Source of the DNA: a virus
Virus record (IMG/VR): IMGVR_UViG_3300042549_011227
Span: 1-27,830 of that record
Length of the DNA stretch: 27,830 nt
Reading direction: 5' to 3' (one strand)
Shown: positions 7,424-15,552 of the stretch, piece by piece
Layout: each line of letters begins with the position of its first letter
How positions within the stretch are numbered: position 1 is the first letter of the stretch
Made by a program: the position numbers and the translations under genes
Notes under the pieces: model-generated
Seen by the model: only the letters and a program-made list of their open reading frames with translations
What the model was told of the DNA's origin: nothing
The model's database searches: none

Positions 7424-8908
7424 ATGACCGTGCCTTTCAGCCAGATTCCCAGCACCCTTCGCGTGCCGCTCTTCTATGCCGAGCTGGACGCCAGCCGCGC
7501 CAACAGCCTGCAGGTCAACCAGCGGACGCTGATCCTCGGGCCCAAGACCTCGGCCGGGACCCTGGCGGCCAACATCGCCGTGCCGATGACCAGCCTGGGC
7601 GCGACCCGCGCCGGCGGCGGGGCAGGCTCCGTCCTGGCCCTGATGGCCGACGCCTACCGCGCCAACGACGCCTTCGGCGAGACCTGGATCCTGCCGCTGG
7701 ACGACAGCGCCGGCACGGCCGCCACCGGGACCATCGTCGTCACCGGCCCGACCACCGCCGCCGGGGTGCTCAGCCTCTATGTCGCCGGCAAGCGGGTCCC
7801 TGTGACCATGGCGTCGGGCCTCAGCGCCACGGCTGCCGGCGCCGCCATCGCCGCGGCGATCAACGCCGACCCCGACCTGCCGGTGACCGCCGCCAACTCG
7901 ACCGGCACAGTGACCTGCACGGCTCGCAACAAGGGCACGGTCGGCAACGACATCGACCTTCGCGTCAACTATCGCGGATCGAGCGCCGGCGAGGTCACCC
8001 CCGCCGGCCTCGGCGTGACCATCACCGCCATGGCCAGCGGCGCCACCAACCCGGTCCTGACCACCGCCCTGGCCAACCTTCAGGACGAACCGTTCGACGT
8101 CATCGTCTGCCCCTATACCGACGCCACGACGATCGCCGCCCTCAAGGCCTTCCTCAACGACAGCGTCGGGCGTTGGTCCTGGCAGGTCCAGGTCTACGGC
8201 CATGTGATCGCCGCCTACAGCGACACCGCCGCCAACCTGCTGACCTTCGGCGCCACCCAGAACGATCAGCACGCAACCATCATGGGCATCTACGACAGCC
8301 CGGCTCCGGCCTGGATCTGGGCGGCGGAAATCGCCGCGGCTTCGATGGTCTCGCTGCGCAACGACCCGGGCCGGCCGCTGCAGACCCTGGCGCTGCAGGG
8401 GCCGCTGATCAAGGCGCCGCCCCTGGCCAGCCGGTTCAACCTCTCGGTCCGCAACAGCCTGCTCTACAAAGGCATTTCGACCTTCACCGTCGATCGCGAC
8501 GGCACGGTGAGGATCGAAAACCTGATCACCACTTACCAGACCAATGCCGGCGGCCAGCCCGACAACAGCTATCTGCAGGTCGAAACGCCCTTCACCCTGA
8601 TGTTCGTGCTCCGCTTCCTGCGGAACCGCATCACCAGCCGCTACGGCCGGGTCAAGCTGGCCCGCAACGGGACCAACTTCGCGCCGGGTTCGGCCATCGT
8701 CACCCCGAACATCATCAAGGCCGACCTGATCGCCGCTTATCGGGAACTGGAGTTCCTCGGCATGGTCCAGGACGCGGAAGGGTTTGCCGCCGCCCTGATC
8801 GTCGAGATCAACGCCGCCAACCCCAGCCGGCTCGACGTCCTCTACCCGGCCAACCTAGTCGGCGGGCTGCGGATCTTCGCGCTGCTGGCCCAGTTCCGCC
8901 TGGCCTGA
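7424..8908 (+). CDS. Contractile tail sheath protein (Mu gpL-like)
   Basis: 494 residues from ATG 7424, close to the Mu sheath (495 aa). Typical features are the N-terminal VPFSQIPSTLRVPLFYAELD, the early RTLILGPK strand, the inserted variable domain (about 100-200), and the conserved C-terminal region with LLYKGISTFTVDRDGTVRIE, ITTYQTNAGGQPDNSYLQVE and the end strand NLVGGLRIFALLAQFRLA. The sheath contracts to drive the tube through the cell envelope, so its presence establishes a myovirus-type tail. Hairpin repeats lie in the gaps on both sides, consistent with its being a high-copy structural product. Very secure. Confidence 0.95.
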   Translation: MTVPFSQIPSTLRVPLFYAELDASRANSLQVNQRTLILGPKTSAGTLAANIAVPMTSLGATRAGGGAGSVLALMADAYRANDAFGETWILPLDDSAGTAATGTIVVTGPTTAAGVLSLYVAGKRVPVTMASGLSATAAGAAIAAAINADPDLPVTAANSTGTVTCTARNKGTVGNDIDLRVNYRGSSAGEVTPAGLGVTITAMASGATNPVLTTALANLQDEPFDVIVCPYTDATTIAALKAFLNDSVGRWSWQVQVYGHVIAAYSDTAANLLTFGATQNDQHATIMGIYDSPAPAWIWAAEIAAASMVSLRNDPGRPLQTLALQGPLIKAPPLASRFNLSVRNSLLYKGISTFTVDRDGTVRIENLITTYQTNAGGQPDNSYLQVETPFTLMFVLRFLRNRITSRYGRVKLARNGTNFAPGSAIVTPNIIKADLIAAYRELEFLGMVQDAEGFAAALIVEINAANPSRLDVLYPANLVGGLRIFALLAQFRLA

Positions 8909-8924
8909 TCGGCCACCCTCGCTA

Positions 8925-8961
8925 CCGTCAGCCATGCGAGCGCCGCTCGCATGGCTGACGG
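8925..8961 (+). repeat. Late-operon hairpin repeat, copy 2 (17-bp perfect stem)
   Basis: Bases 8925-8941 pair without mismatch to 8945-8961 around a GCC loop. The shared core is 8936-8952. It begins 17 bases after the sheath stop and ends 33 bases before the tube start. With no T tract directly after the stem it looks more like a stability or processing element than a standard terminator, though partial termination is possible. Confidence 0.9.
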
Positions 8962-8994
8962 CCGTTCCAAGTTTCCCACCACAGGAATCACGCC

Positions 8995-9351
8995 ATGGCC
9001 GCTCTCGCCGGTATCGTCTACCTCACCGTCTCGGGCCGCCGCATGCGCGTGGTCGGCGAGGCCACCTACAAGCTATCCGGCCGCAAGCGGGAGACGCTGA
9101 CCGGCCAGGACAATGTTCACGGCTTCAAGGAAATGCCGATCGCCGGGCGGATCGCCGCCACCGTGCGAGCGGACGGCGACCTCAGCATGGCGACGGTCAA
9201 GGCCTGGACTGACGAGACTGCCGTGCTCGAGCTGGCCAACGGCAAGGTCGTCGTCGGCCGCAACATGTGGACCGTCGAAGAGCAGGAGGTGAACACCGAA
9301 GAGGGCACCTTCCCGCTAGTCCTCGAAGGTCCCGACGTCACCGAAAACTAA
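8995..9351 (+). CDS. Tail tube protein (Mu gpM-like)
   Basis: 118 residues from ATG 8995, preceded by CAGGAATC. The size and the pattern IVYLTVSGRRMRVVGEATYK followed by KRETLTGQDNVHGFKEMPIA and ADGDLSMATVKAWTDETAVL match the Mu-type tail tube family, a single beta-sandwich whose hexamer rings stack into the inner tube. It follows the sheath gene directly, as in Mu. The C-terminal VEEQEVNTEEGTFPLVLEGP is also typical. Secure call. Confidence 0.9.
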   Translation: MAALAGIVYLTVSGRRMRVVGEATYKLSGRKRETLTGQDNVHGFKEMPIAGRIAATVRADGDLSMATVKAWTDETAVLELANGKVVVGRNMWTVEEQEVNTEEGTFPLVLEGPDVTEN

Positions 9352-9384
9352 GTGTTCCCCCCACATCCAGACGAGGCCCAACCC

Positions 9385-9921
9385 ATGACCGAACTTGCCG
9401 ACTCCCTGACCATCGACCTTCGCAAGGCGCTGACCGAACAGACTGATTCCGGGGAGCGCAGCATCACCCAGTTGCAGCTGCGGGAGCCGACCGGAGGTGA
9501 GATGCGGGACGCGGAGGGGCTAAAGCTGAACGTGCCCGTCACCATCCGGGTTGTGGCCCTTGTGACAGGCCTCAAGGAGGCGACAGTGCGTGGTCTGCCG
9601 TCTCGGGACCTGAAAAGGGCTGGAGACTATCTTTCAGCCTTCGTTCTCGCTCCGGAGCGCGTCTTCGAAACGGCGACACTGCCTAGCACCCTGGACTTCC
9701 CTCTCGCGTCTCCTTTGCTCGGGCCGACTGGCGCTGTCGCGGTCATCAGCTTGTCGGAGCCAACCGCCGGACAGCTGGAAGAGTTTGAGCACCTTGATGG
9801 GTGGGCTAGGCGGGTCAAATCCGTCGCCACCGTCGCGGCTCTTCCAGAGTCGGTCGTGGGCCGGATTGCGGTTAGGCCGCTGGCGGACATGGGGGCCTAT
9901 CTCGACGCTTTTTTCGCCTGA
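9385..9921 (+). CDS. Tail assembly chaperone, short form (gpE/gp41-like), duplicated domain
   Basis: 178 residues from ATG 9385; a GTG at 9352 directly after the previous stop would add 11 residues with no visible ribosome site. It lies between tube and tape measure genes, the standard place for the chaperone that coats the tape measure during tail assembly. The protein contains two similar halves: ITQLQLREPTGGEMRDAE to DYLSAFV (27-87) and AVISLSEPTAGQLEEFE to AYLDAFF (119-177), both with the (R/S)EPT(G/A)G motif of this family. The last codons contain the slippery heptamer T TTT TTC, so this is the 0-frame product. Third codon positions are less GC-rich than in the neighbouring sheath and tube genes. 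Confidence 0.85.
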   Translation: MTELADSLTIDLRKALTEQTDSGERSITQLQLREPTGGEMRDAEGLKLNVPVTIRVVALVTGLKEATVRGLPSRDLKRAGDYLSAFVLAPERVFETATLPSTLDFPLASPLLGPTGAVAVISLSEPTAGQLEEFEHLDGWARRVKSVATVAALPESVVGRIAVRPLADMGAYLDAFFA

Positions 9922-10061
9922 GGCCGCTGGGTTGCCAGCACATCCTGGTCGCCCTCGCCCTTCGGTTCGGCTGGACTGACCAGGCCATGATGGCAATGCG
10001 GTGGTCGAAGCTGATCTTTTACTATGACGAGCTGGTGCGGATCTCGCGCCGCGCGACCTAA
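9385..10061 (+). CDS. Tail assembly chaperone, -1 frameshift long form
   Basis: Predicted as join(9385-9915, 9915-10061). After slippage on T TTT TTC (9909-9915) translation continues in the -1 frame for 48 codons, RLRPLGCQHILVALALRFGW through FYYDELVRISRRAT, to TAA 10059-10061, giving about 225 residues. The -1 frame has no plausible start of its own at this point but encodes a protein-like sequence with aromatic and charged residues expected of the long chaperone form. The stop is followed immediately by AAGGAG and the tape measure ATG. The same arrangement of short and frameshifted long forms is established for lambda G/GT and P2 E/E'. Not tested experimentally here. Confidence 0.8.
9909..9915 (+). 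other. -1 ribosomal frameshift slippery site T TTT TTC
   Basis: In the 0 frame the codons are GCT TTT TTC GCC TGA, and the heptamer obeys the X XXY YYZ rule with X and Y both T. Ten bases downstream, GCTGG (9926-9930) pairs with CCAGC (9935-9939) around GTTG, and further on CCTGGTC (9944-9950) pairs with GACCAGG (9978-9984). These are candidate stimulatory structures. Confidence 0.82.
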
Positions 10062-10070
10062 GGAGCGTCC

Positions 10071-11663
10071 ATGGTCAAGCCGTTCCAGGTCGATATTACC
10101 GCCAGGGACCGGACCCAGGCGGGGATCCGCGCCGCCGAAAGGCGCTTCGAGGGCATGCAGAAGCCACTCGAACGGCTGTCAAAGCGCACCGATCGATGGG
10201 CCGGCGGCTCGGGGATGGCTCGGGTCGCTAGAGGCCTAAGCGGGATTTCCGGGGCTGGCGCGGACGCAGCTCGCGGCCTGGGTGCGGCGATTGAGGGGGC
10301 TTCTGGACTGGGCCTGGCGGCATCGGCTGCAGCATGGGGCTTGGGGAGTTTTGTCGCCGTCGCTGGCCTAGCGGTCGCTGTTGGAACCAAGTTCGGCGTT
10401 GAGTGGGTCAAATCCACGTCTGCCACCACACGGCTGGCGCGCGGTATCGGTATGGCGTCGCAGGAGCTGCAGCAGTTTCAGATAGCCGGTAAGCTTGCCG
10501 GCGTGGGTGCCGAAGCGATGACCTCCGCCCTGCAGGGCGTCGGCGATGTCTTCAACGACGCTGCCTGGGGCCGAAACGTCGAGGCGCAGGGGATGCTCAG
10601 CCAGTTGGGCATCCGGCTGAAGCGGACCAAGGACGGCGCCGTCGATGTCAAGGCCGCGATGATTGACATCGCCAAGGCTATGGAGGGCCGGTCGCCCCAG
10701 ACCCAGCGCAAGATCGCCAGCATCCTCGGGGTTGAAGGGGCCTTGCCCTTCCTCAACCGTGGGCGCGCTGCCGTCCAACGTGACCTGAACGACGCCATGC
10801 GAAGTGGCGCCATCGTTATGGACGACCAAGGGAAGTCTGCTGAAGAATTGGAGCGCTCCCTCGCGCGGCTTGAGTGGCGCGTTGCGGGCCTCAAGCGCTC
10901 AATGACCGAAAACTGGGTCATGCCCTGGCTGAAGCCTGCGATAGAAAGTGCGGGTCGGAAGGGGGGCTGGATTGAGACTTTGACTGGCGCGATTGACGGC
11001 GACCCCAAGGCGACTGCCAAGATCCGCAAGACCTTTTTCAATGACCACGCAAAGCCGCGACTGGTCGCCAGCGGCTTTGGCGAGTTCGCCAACCGCATCG
11101 AGCAGCAGGAAAGCCGGGGGCGCCAGTTTTTTAAGGGGACTAACCGTCCTCTGGTTTCCTCCGCCGGCGCGATCGGCGTGATGCAGTTGATGCCGGAAAC
11201 GGCCGCCGCCACCGCGCGTAAGCACGGCATCGCTTTCAGCCTGGAGCGGCTGAGAAACGATGAAGCCTACAACCGCCGTCTCGGCCGCCTGCATCTCTGG
11301 GACCTCCAGCAGAAGTACGGCACGGAAGTCCTGGCGGCCGCCGCCTACAACGCCGGGGAGGGGCGGCTGGACGGCATGTGGCGGGGCAAGGGGGCGAACC
11401 GCCGCTGGCAGCCTGGTTGGTTGAAGACTATCGGCGACCCCCGGAAGGGGGAGATCTCGGAGGAGGCGTTCATGCAGCGCATCCCCATACCGGAAACCAA
11501 TGGCTACGTCGCCGCCACCGCCGGCCTCTCTGCCAGGCCGGGCCAGGCGACCGTCGACATCAATCTTCGTGGCGCGCCACGCGGCACGACGGCCCAGGTC
11601 AGCGGCGATCGCCATACCGAGGCCCGGGTCAAGATCGCGCACGCGATGGTCGACCACCACTAG
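10071..11663 (+). CDS. Tail tape measure protein with lytic transglycosylase (SLT) domain
   Basis: 530 residues from ATG 10071, with AAGGAG at 10060-10065 as a clear ribosome site. Residues 1-60 are basic and helical; 65-108 are Ala/Gly-rich and hydrophobic; the middle is helical; residues about 335-440 form an SLT-type lysozyme-like domain with the catalytic-Glu segment RIEQQESRG (Glu347 probable), GAIGVMQLMPETA (366-378) and AAAAYNAGEG (422-431). The protein sets tail length and is probably injected with the DNA; the transglycosylase would open peptidoglycan locally. It is short for a tape measure (Mu about 711 aa), and a third of it is enzyme, implying a short tail. Codon use is less GC3-biased than its neighbours. 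Confidence 0.88.
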   Translation: MVKPFQVDITARDRTQAGIRAAERRFEGMQKPLERLSKRTDRWAGGSGMARVARGLSGISGAGADAARGLGAAIEGASGLGLAASAAAWGLGSFVAVAGLAVAVGTKFGVEWVKSTSATTRLARGIGMASQELQQFQIAGKLAGVGAEAMTSALQGVGDVFNDAAWGRNVEAQGMLSQLGIRLKRTKDGAVDVKAAMIDIAKAMEGRSPQTQRKIASILGVEGALPFLNRGRAAVQRDLNDAMRSGAIVMDDQGKSAEELERSLARLEWRVAGLKRSMTENWVMPWLKPAIESAGRKGGWIETLTGAIDGDPKATAKIRKTFFNDHAKPRLVASGFGEFANRIEQQESRGRQFFKGTNRPLVSSAGAIGVMQLMPETAAATARKHGIAFSLERLRNDEAYNRRLGRLHLWDLQQKYGTEVLAAAAYNAGEGRLDGMWRGKGANRRWQPGWLKTIGDPRKGEISEEAFMQRIPIPETNGYVAATAGLSARPGQATVDINLRGAPRGTTAQVSGDRHTEARVKIAHAMVDHH

Positions 11664-11675
11664 GAGCCTGCGCCG

Positions 11676-13007
11676 ATGTCGGACTTCGTCAAGTCGCTGC
11701 GTCAGGCGTCCTTCCGGGGCGTGCCGTTCGCGGTCCTGACCAGTGAAGGGCAATATGGCCGGCGACTGGCCATCCATGAGTATCCCTTTCGGGACAAGCC
11801 CTGGCTCGAGGATCTCGGCCGCAAGACCCGGCCCATCACCTTCACCGCCTTCCTGGTCTCCGATAGCCTGGTCTATGGCGGCGGCGATGTTCAGGCGCAG
11901 CGCGAGAAACTGGTCGCCGCCTGCGAGGCTCCGGGATCCGGCAAGCTTGTCCACCCGACCCTCGGCGATCTAACCGTCGCCGCCGATGGCGTGGTCATCA
12001 CCGAGCGCTGGAACGAACATCGCTACTTCGAGGTGGCCTTCCGGTTCATCGAGGACGGCGGTCGGATCTATCCCGCCACCACAGCCGCCACTGGCCCGAA
12101 GGTCGCCGCCAAGGGCCTGGAGGGAATGCTTGAGGCGGCGGAGGCCTGGTCTGCCAAGGCGACCGCCGCACTGGCCAAGGGCTCGATCGCCGTACAGAAG
12201 GCCTTGGCCACGGCGCGCGGCTGGACAGACCGGATCACCGGCCTGGGCCAGGACGCCGCCGGCATGTTCCGGCTGACCGGCGCCCTTTCCGGCAGTTTCG
12301 GGCGCTACTTCCTTGGCCGGCTCCGCGGGGGCTTTACGGCGGTCACCGCCTTCCGCCAGCCCCTTACCAGCGTTACCGACCTGATCGTCGACAGCGCCGC
12401 CGGCCGCGCCCTGCTGGCGCTGCGCGGCGACGCCGTCCTCGCGGCCTTGGGGGCCCTCGGCCAGGGCGGCAGCCTGGAGGATGTCGCCGCCGCCGTCGCC
12501 GCCCAGGTCGAGGCCCTGGCCGACAGTCTGGCCGGGCCCGCCGATCGGGTTCGGCTGCTGATCGATCTGACCGCCTACGCCCCTTCCCTGGACCTGCTGT
12601 CCAGCGCCGTCGGCGGCGCCCTGGGCGACCTCTACCGCCGGGCGGCGGTCATCGCCCTGGCCAATGCCGCGACAACCTATCAGCCGGCGTCCTTCGACGA
12701 CGCCTCGGAAGTCCTGGCCCGGGTCCTCACCGTTCTCGACGCGGAGATCCTCATCGCCGGCGACGCCGGAGAGGACGGGGTGTTCTCGGCGCTTCGCGCC
12801 CTCAGGGCGGCGGTGGTCGAGGACCTGAGGGCGCGGGGGGCCAATCTCGCGCCGATCGCCGACTTTGCGACCCCGGAGCCCATGCCGTCCCTGACCCTCG
12901 CGCAGCGCCTGTACCGCGACCCGTCACGGGCCGCGGAGCTGGAGATCCAGGCTGATCCCATCCACCCCCTGTTCATGCCGACCGCCTTCCGCGCTCTGGC
13001 ACGCTAG
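11676..13007 (+). CDS. DNA circularisation / baseplate protein (Mu gpN-like)
   Basis: 443 residues from ATG 11676, with GGAG overlapping the preceding stop. The N-terminal 125 residues carry the conserved gpN pattern: ASFRGVPFAVLTSEGQYGRR, HEYPFRDKPWLEDLGRKTRP, and VHPTLGDLTVAADGVVITER ending in FEVAFRFIEDG. The rest is Ala-rich and helical. The domain is named for a DNA circularisation activity reported historically, but in Mu the protein is a tail or baseplate component encoded after the tape measure, exactly as here. The structural role is more likely than a DNA role. Confidence 0.88.
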   Translation: MSDFVKSLRQASFRGVPFAVLTSEGQYGRRLAIHEYPFRDKPWLEDLGRKTRPITFTAFLVSDSLVYGGGDVQAQREKLVAACEAPGSGKLVHPTLGDLTVAADGVVITERWNEHRYFEVAFRFIEDGGRIYPATTAATGPKVAAKGLEGMLEAAEAWSAKATAALAKGSIAVQKALATARGWTDRITGLGQDAAGMFRLTGALSGSFGRYFLGRLRGGFTAVTAFRQPLTSVTDLIVDSAAGRALLALRGDAVLAALGALGQGGSLEDVAAAVAAQVEALADSLAGPADRVRLLIDLTAYAPSLDLLSSAVGGALGDLYRRAAVIALANAATTYQPASFDDASEVLARVLTVLDAEILIAGDAGEDGVFSALRALRAAVVEDLRARGANLAPIADFATPEPMPSLTLAQRLYRDPSRAAELEIQADPIHPLFMPTAFRALAR

Positions 13008-13015
13008 GAGCTTCC

Positions 13016-14077
13016 ATGGCCGAGCTGGATGATGAGCTGACGCTGGTCGTCGGCGGCCAGGCCATCTCCGGCTGGCAAGATGTCGAACTGACCCAGGGGA
13101 TGGAGCAGATCCCCAACCACTTCGACATTCAGCTGACCGAACGATATTCGGGCGAAATGAACCAGGCCGTCGTCAAGCGCGGCGACCCCTGCGAGGTCCG
13201 GCTTGGCGCCGACAAGGTGCTGACCGGCTTCATCGACCGCTACATCACCACCGGCGACCCGTCGAACATGCAGGTCCGCATCATCGGCCGAGGCAAGACC
13301 TGCGACCTGGTCGACTGCAGCGCAGAGTGGGACGGCGGCCAGATCAGCGGCTCCAACGCCGCCGAAATCGCCACCAAGCTCTGCGCCGCCTACGGGATTA
13401 AGGTCCGTCAGGTCGGCGATGTCGGACCCGCCATCCCGCAGTTCAACTTCATGCTGGGCCAGACGCCGTTCGAGATCATCGACTCCATCTGCCGCTTCGC
13501 CGGCCTTCTCTTCTATGAGAACAGCGACGGTGACCTTGTGATCAGCGGCGTGGGATCCGAAGAGGCCGCCAGCGGCCTGGCGGAAGGGGAGAACGTCGAG
13601 CGGGCTTCGGTCACCTTCGCCCACGACGAACGGTTCAGCGAGTACCACGTCTATCTGATGGCCACCCAGGTCCTGGGCGACGTCGGCCAGGGCGGCAACC
13701 AACTGTCGGTCGAGAAGGACCCCGGCGTCGCCCGCAACCGCAAGCGGTTCATCATCGCCGAGGCCCCCGCCGGCGGACAGGACGTCTCAAAGCGCCGGGC
13801 CATCTGGGAAGCGACGCGGCGTGCCGGGCGCGGCACCCTGATCGACGCCACGGTAGATAGCTGGCGCGATTCCGCGGGTAAGCTGTGGGCCCCGAACACG
13901 CATGTGCCGGTCGCCCTGCCAAGCTGGCGTCAGCCGGCGGGGCTCAAGCGCGTGCTGTCTCAGGTGACCTTCCAGCGGAATGCCAAGGGCAGTCGGGCGC
14001 GCCTGATTCTCATGCCGAAGACCGCCTTCCTGCCCGAGCCCATTCAGCTTCTGCCCTTCTTCGCGGATCTCGCATGA
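13016..14077 (+). CDS. Baseplate hub protein (Mu gpP/gp44-like)
   Basis: 353 residues from ATG 13016 with TAGGAG directly upstream. Sequence features are the opening LTLVVGGQAISGWQDVELTQ, the domain GDPCEVRLGADKVLTGFIDR, the typical MQVRIIGRGKTCDLVDCSAE segment and the later QTPFEIIDSICRFAGLLFYE. This is the hub component at the centre of contractile-tail baseplates, analogous to T4 gp27 and the gpD hub of P2. It follows gpN and precedes gp45, as in Mu, and overlaps the next gene by ATGA at 14074-14077. Secure call. Confidence 0.9.
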   Translation: MAELDDELTLVVGGQAISGWQDVELTQGMEQIPNHFDIQLTERYSGEMNQAVVKRGDPCEVRLGADKVLTGFIDRYITTGDPSNMQVRIIGRGKTCDLVDCSAEWDGGQISGSNAAEIATKLCAAYGIKVRQVGDVGPAIPQFNFMLGQTPFEIIDSICRFAGLLFYENSDGDLVISGVGSEEAASGLAEGENVERASVTFAHDERFSEYHVYLMATQVLGDVGQGGNQLSVEKDPGVARNRKRFIIAEAPAGGQDVSKRRAIWEATRRAGRGTLIDATVDSWRDSAGKLWAPNTHVPVALPSWRQPAGLKRVLSQVTFQRNAKGSRARLILMPKTAFLPEPIQLLPFFADLA

Positions 14078-14646
14078 ACCGACTGTTTACCCAGATGAAG
14101 CGGGCGCTGGGCCTGGCGGTGATCAAGCTGATCGACGACACCGGCCCCTATCAGATGGTGCAGGTCGACCTGGGGCCGATCGGCCAGGACGGTAAGGCGC
14201 TGCAGCTGCGCGACAAGACGCCGGTCCTGCAGCACTACGGGTTCAGCTCCAACCCGCCGCCCGGTTCTGACGCCGCCATCATCGCCCTCGGTGGTGACGC
14301 CAACCAGGTGCTGGTCATCGCCACCGGCAACCGCGAATTCCGCATCCCGATGCCGTCCGGCGGCGCCGTCATCCACGACAACGACGGACACTTCATCAAG
14401 ATCATTCCCGGCCAGGGGATTCATTCGCTGGGCGTCCTGCTGCAGGACGGCGACAGCACGATCAACGGCGAGACCCTGGTCAATGGCAACATGACCGTCG
14501 TCGCCCCGGCCAACGTCATCCTTGATGCGCCGGCTGTGTCAACCACCGGCAACCTGGCGGCCGGCACCGGAGCGACCGGCAGCTTCACCACTCCGACGGG
14601 CGACGTCGTCACCGTCCAGGCCGGCGTCATCACCAACATCGGATAG
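14074..14646 (+). CDS. Baseplate assembly / spike protein (Mu gp45-like)
   Basis: 190 residues from ATG 14074. An OB-fold-like N-terminal half (DDTGPYQMVQVDLGPIGQDG, LQHYGFSSNPPPGSDAAIIA, then NQVLVIATGNREFRIPMPSG) precedes a C-terminal beta-repeat region (INGETLVNGNMTVVAPANVI, APAVSTTGNLAAGTGATGSF). This is the membrane-piercing central spike arrangement of the gp45/gpV family. In Mu, gp45 is the tip that first contacts the outer membrane. The order after the hub and before gp46/gp47 agrees. Translationally coupled to the hub gene. Secure call. Confidence 0.9.
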   Translation: MNRLFTQMKRALGLAVIKLIDDTGPYQMVQVDLGPIGQDGKALQLRDKTPVLQHYGFSSNPPPGSDAAIIALGGDANQVLVIATGNREFRIPMPSGGAVIHDNDGHFIKIIPGQGIHSLGVLLQDGDSTINGETLVNGNMTVVAPANVILDAPAVSTTGNLAAGTGATGSFTTPTGDVVTVQAGVITNIG

Positions 14647-14654
14647 GATCTGCC

Positions 14655-15071
14655 ATGCAGCCCCAAGGGACGGGCGTCATCAACGTCGCCTACTATAACA
14701 ACGCCGTCGCCCGGTTCGGCGAGATCAATAGCTGCGAGCAGCTGACGCTGGTCATTGAAGAGGTGAGGGCGGCCATCCAGGCCGAGCTCGACGGCATCGC
14801 CGCCCAGCTCGAGGCCCTGGCCCCGATCGTCTCCCTGGCGGAGATGAACCTCACCAACCTGTCCAGCGTCATCGACTTCCTGACCGGCTTCGTCGACCTG
14901 GTACTGGGCCCGCTGATCAAGCCCTATCTGACCTATACGGCCCAGCTCGCCGCCATGTCCGCCCAGATCGCCGCCGTTCTGGCGGCCATGCAAGACGCCA
15001 TCGACCGGTTGGGCGACTGCGACTGTTCCGTGCCGACCATCACTATTCCGGCGGTGCCGCCGCCGCCCTAG
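14655..15071 (+). CDS. Unknown helical protein inserted in baseplate cluster
   Basis: 138 residues from ATG 14655, nine bases after the spike gene stop. It is predicted to be largely helical: IEEVRAAIQAELDGIAAQLE, an amphipathic to hydrophobic centre LSSVIDFLTGFVDLVLGPLI, then TAQLAAMSAQIAAVLAAMQD, a CDC motif (GDCDCSVP) and a proline run at the end. Mu has no gene at this position between gp45 and gp46. It may be a small baseplate or spike-associated component. I recognise no family. Codon use and tight spacing support a real gene. Confidence 0.7.
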   Translation: MQPQGTGVINVAYYNNAVARFGEINSCEQLTLVIEEVRAAIQAELDGIAAQLEALAPIVSLAEMNLTNLSSVIDFLTGFVDLVLGPLIKPYLTYTAQLAAMSAQIAAVLAAMQDAIDRLGDCDCSVPTITIPAVPPPP

Positions 15072-15108
15072 TCCGCGGCCGTTCAATCCCCCAACGCACG
15101 GAGCCGCC

Positions 15109-15552
15109 ATGGCCGACATCGCCACCCGCTGGTCGACAGAGGATGGGCGGGGAGACTGGGCCCTGGTCGGGCCGGATCTCGCGGCCGACCTCGAGATCCA
15201 GACCGCCGTCATCCTCAGCCTGTTCAGCGATCGCGTTGCCGGGCCCGATGACGTCATCCCGGACGGTACGGCGGATCCGCAGGGATGGTGGGCCGACGAT
15301 GCCGAACATCCCCTGGGCTCAAGGCTCTGGCTGCTCGACCGGGCCAAACAGACCGACCAGGTCCTGCAGGACGCCCGCGTCTACGCCCAGGAAGCCCTGG
15401 CCTGGCTGGTCGCCGACGGGGTCGCCGCCAGCACCATCAGCGAGGCCAGCTGGGTCCGCGCCGGGATGCTGGGCCTGGTGGTGACGATCTTCAAACCGGA
15501 CGGCTCCAGCGCCGTCTTCCGCTTCGAGAGCGCCTGGTTGGGAACTGTTTAG
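15109..15552 (+). CDS. Baseplate wedge protein, Mu gp46 family
   Basis: 147 residues from ATG 15109. The gp46 pattern is visible: an N-terminal DGRGDWALVGPDLAADLEIQ, then LETAV-type helix (TAVILSLFSDRVAGPDD), GWWADD followed by LGSRLWLLDRAKQ, and the C-terminal LGLVVTIFKPDGSSAVFRFE. This family is the gp25/lysozyme-like wedge component in Mu-type baseplates. Its stop abuts the next ATG with no gap, matching the coupled gp46-gp47 order in Mu. Confidence 0.88.
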   Translation: MADIATRWSTEDGRGDWALVGPDLAADLEIQTAVILSLFSDRVAGPDDVIPDGTADPQGWWADDAEHPLGSRLWLLDRAKQTDQVLQDARVYAQEALAWLVADGVAASTISEASWVRAGMLGLVVTIFKPDGSSAVFRFESAWLGTV

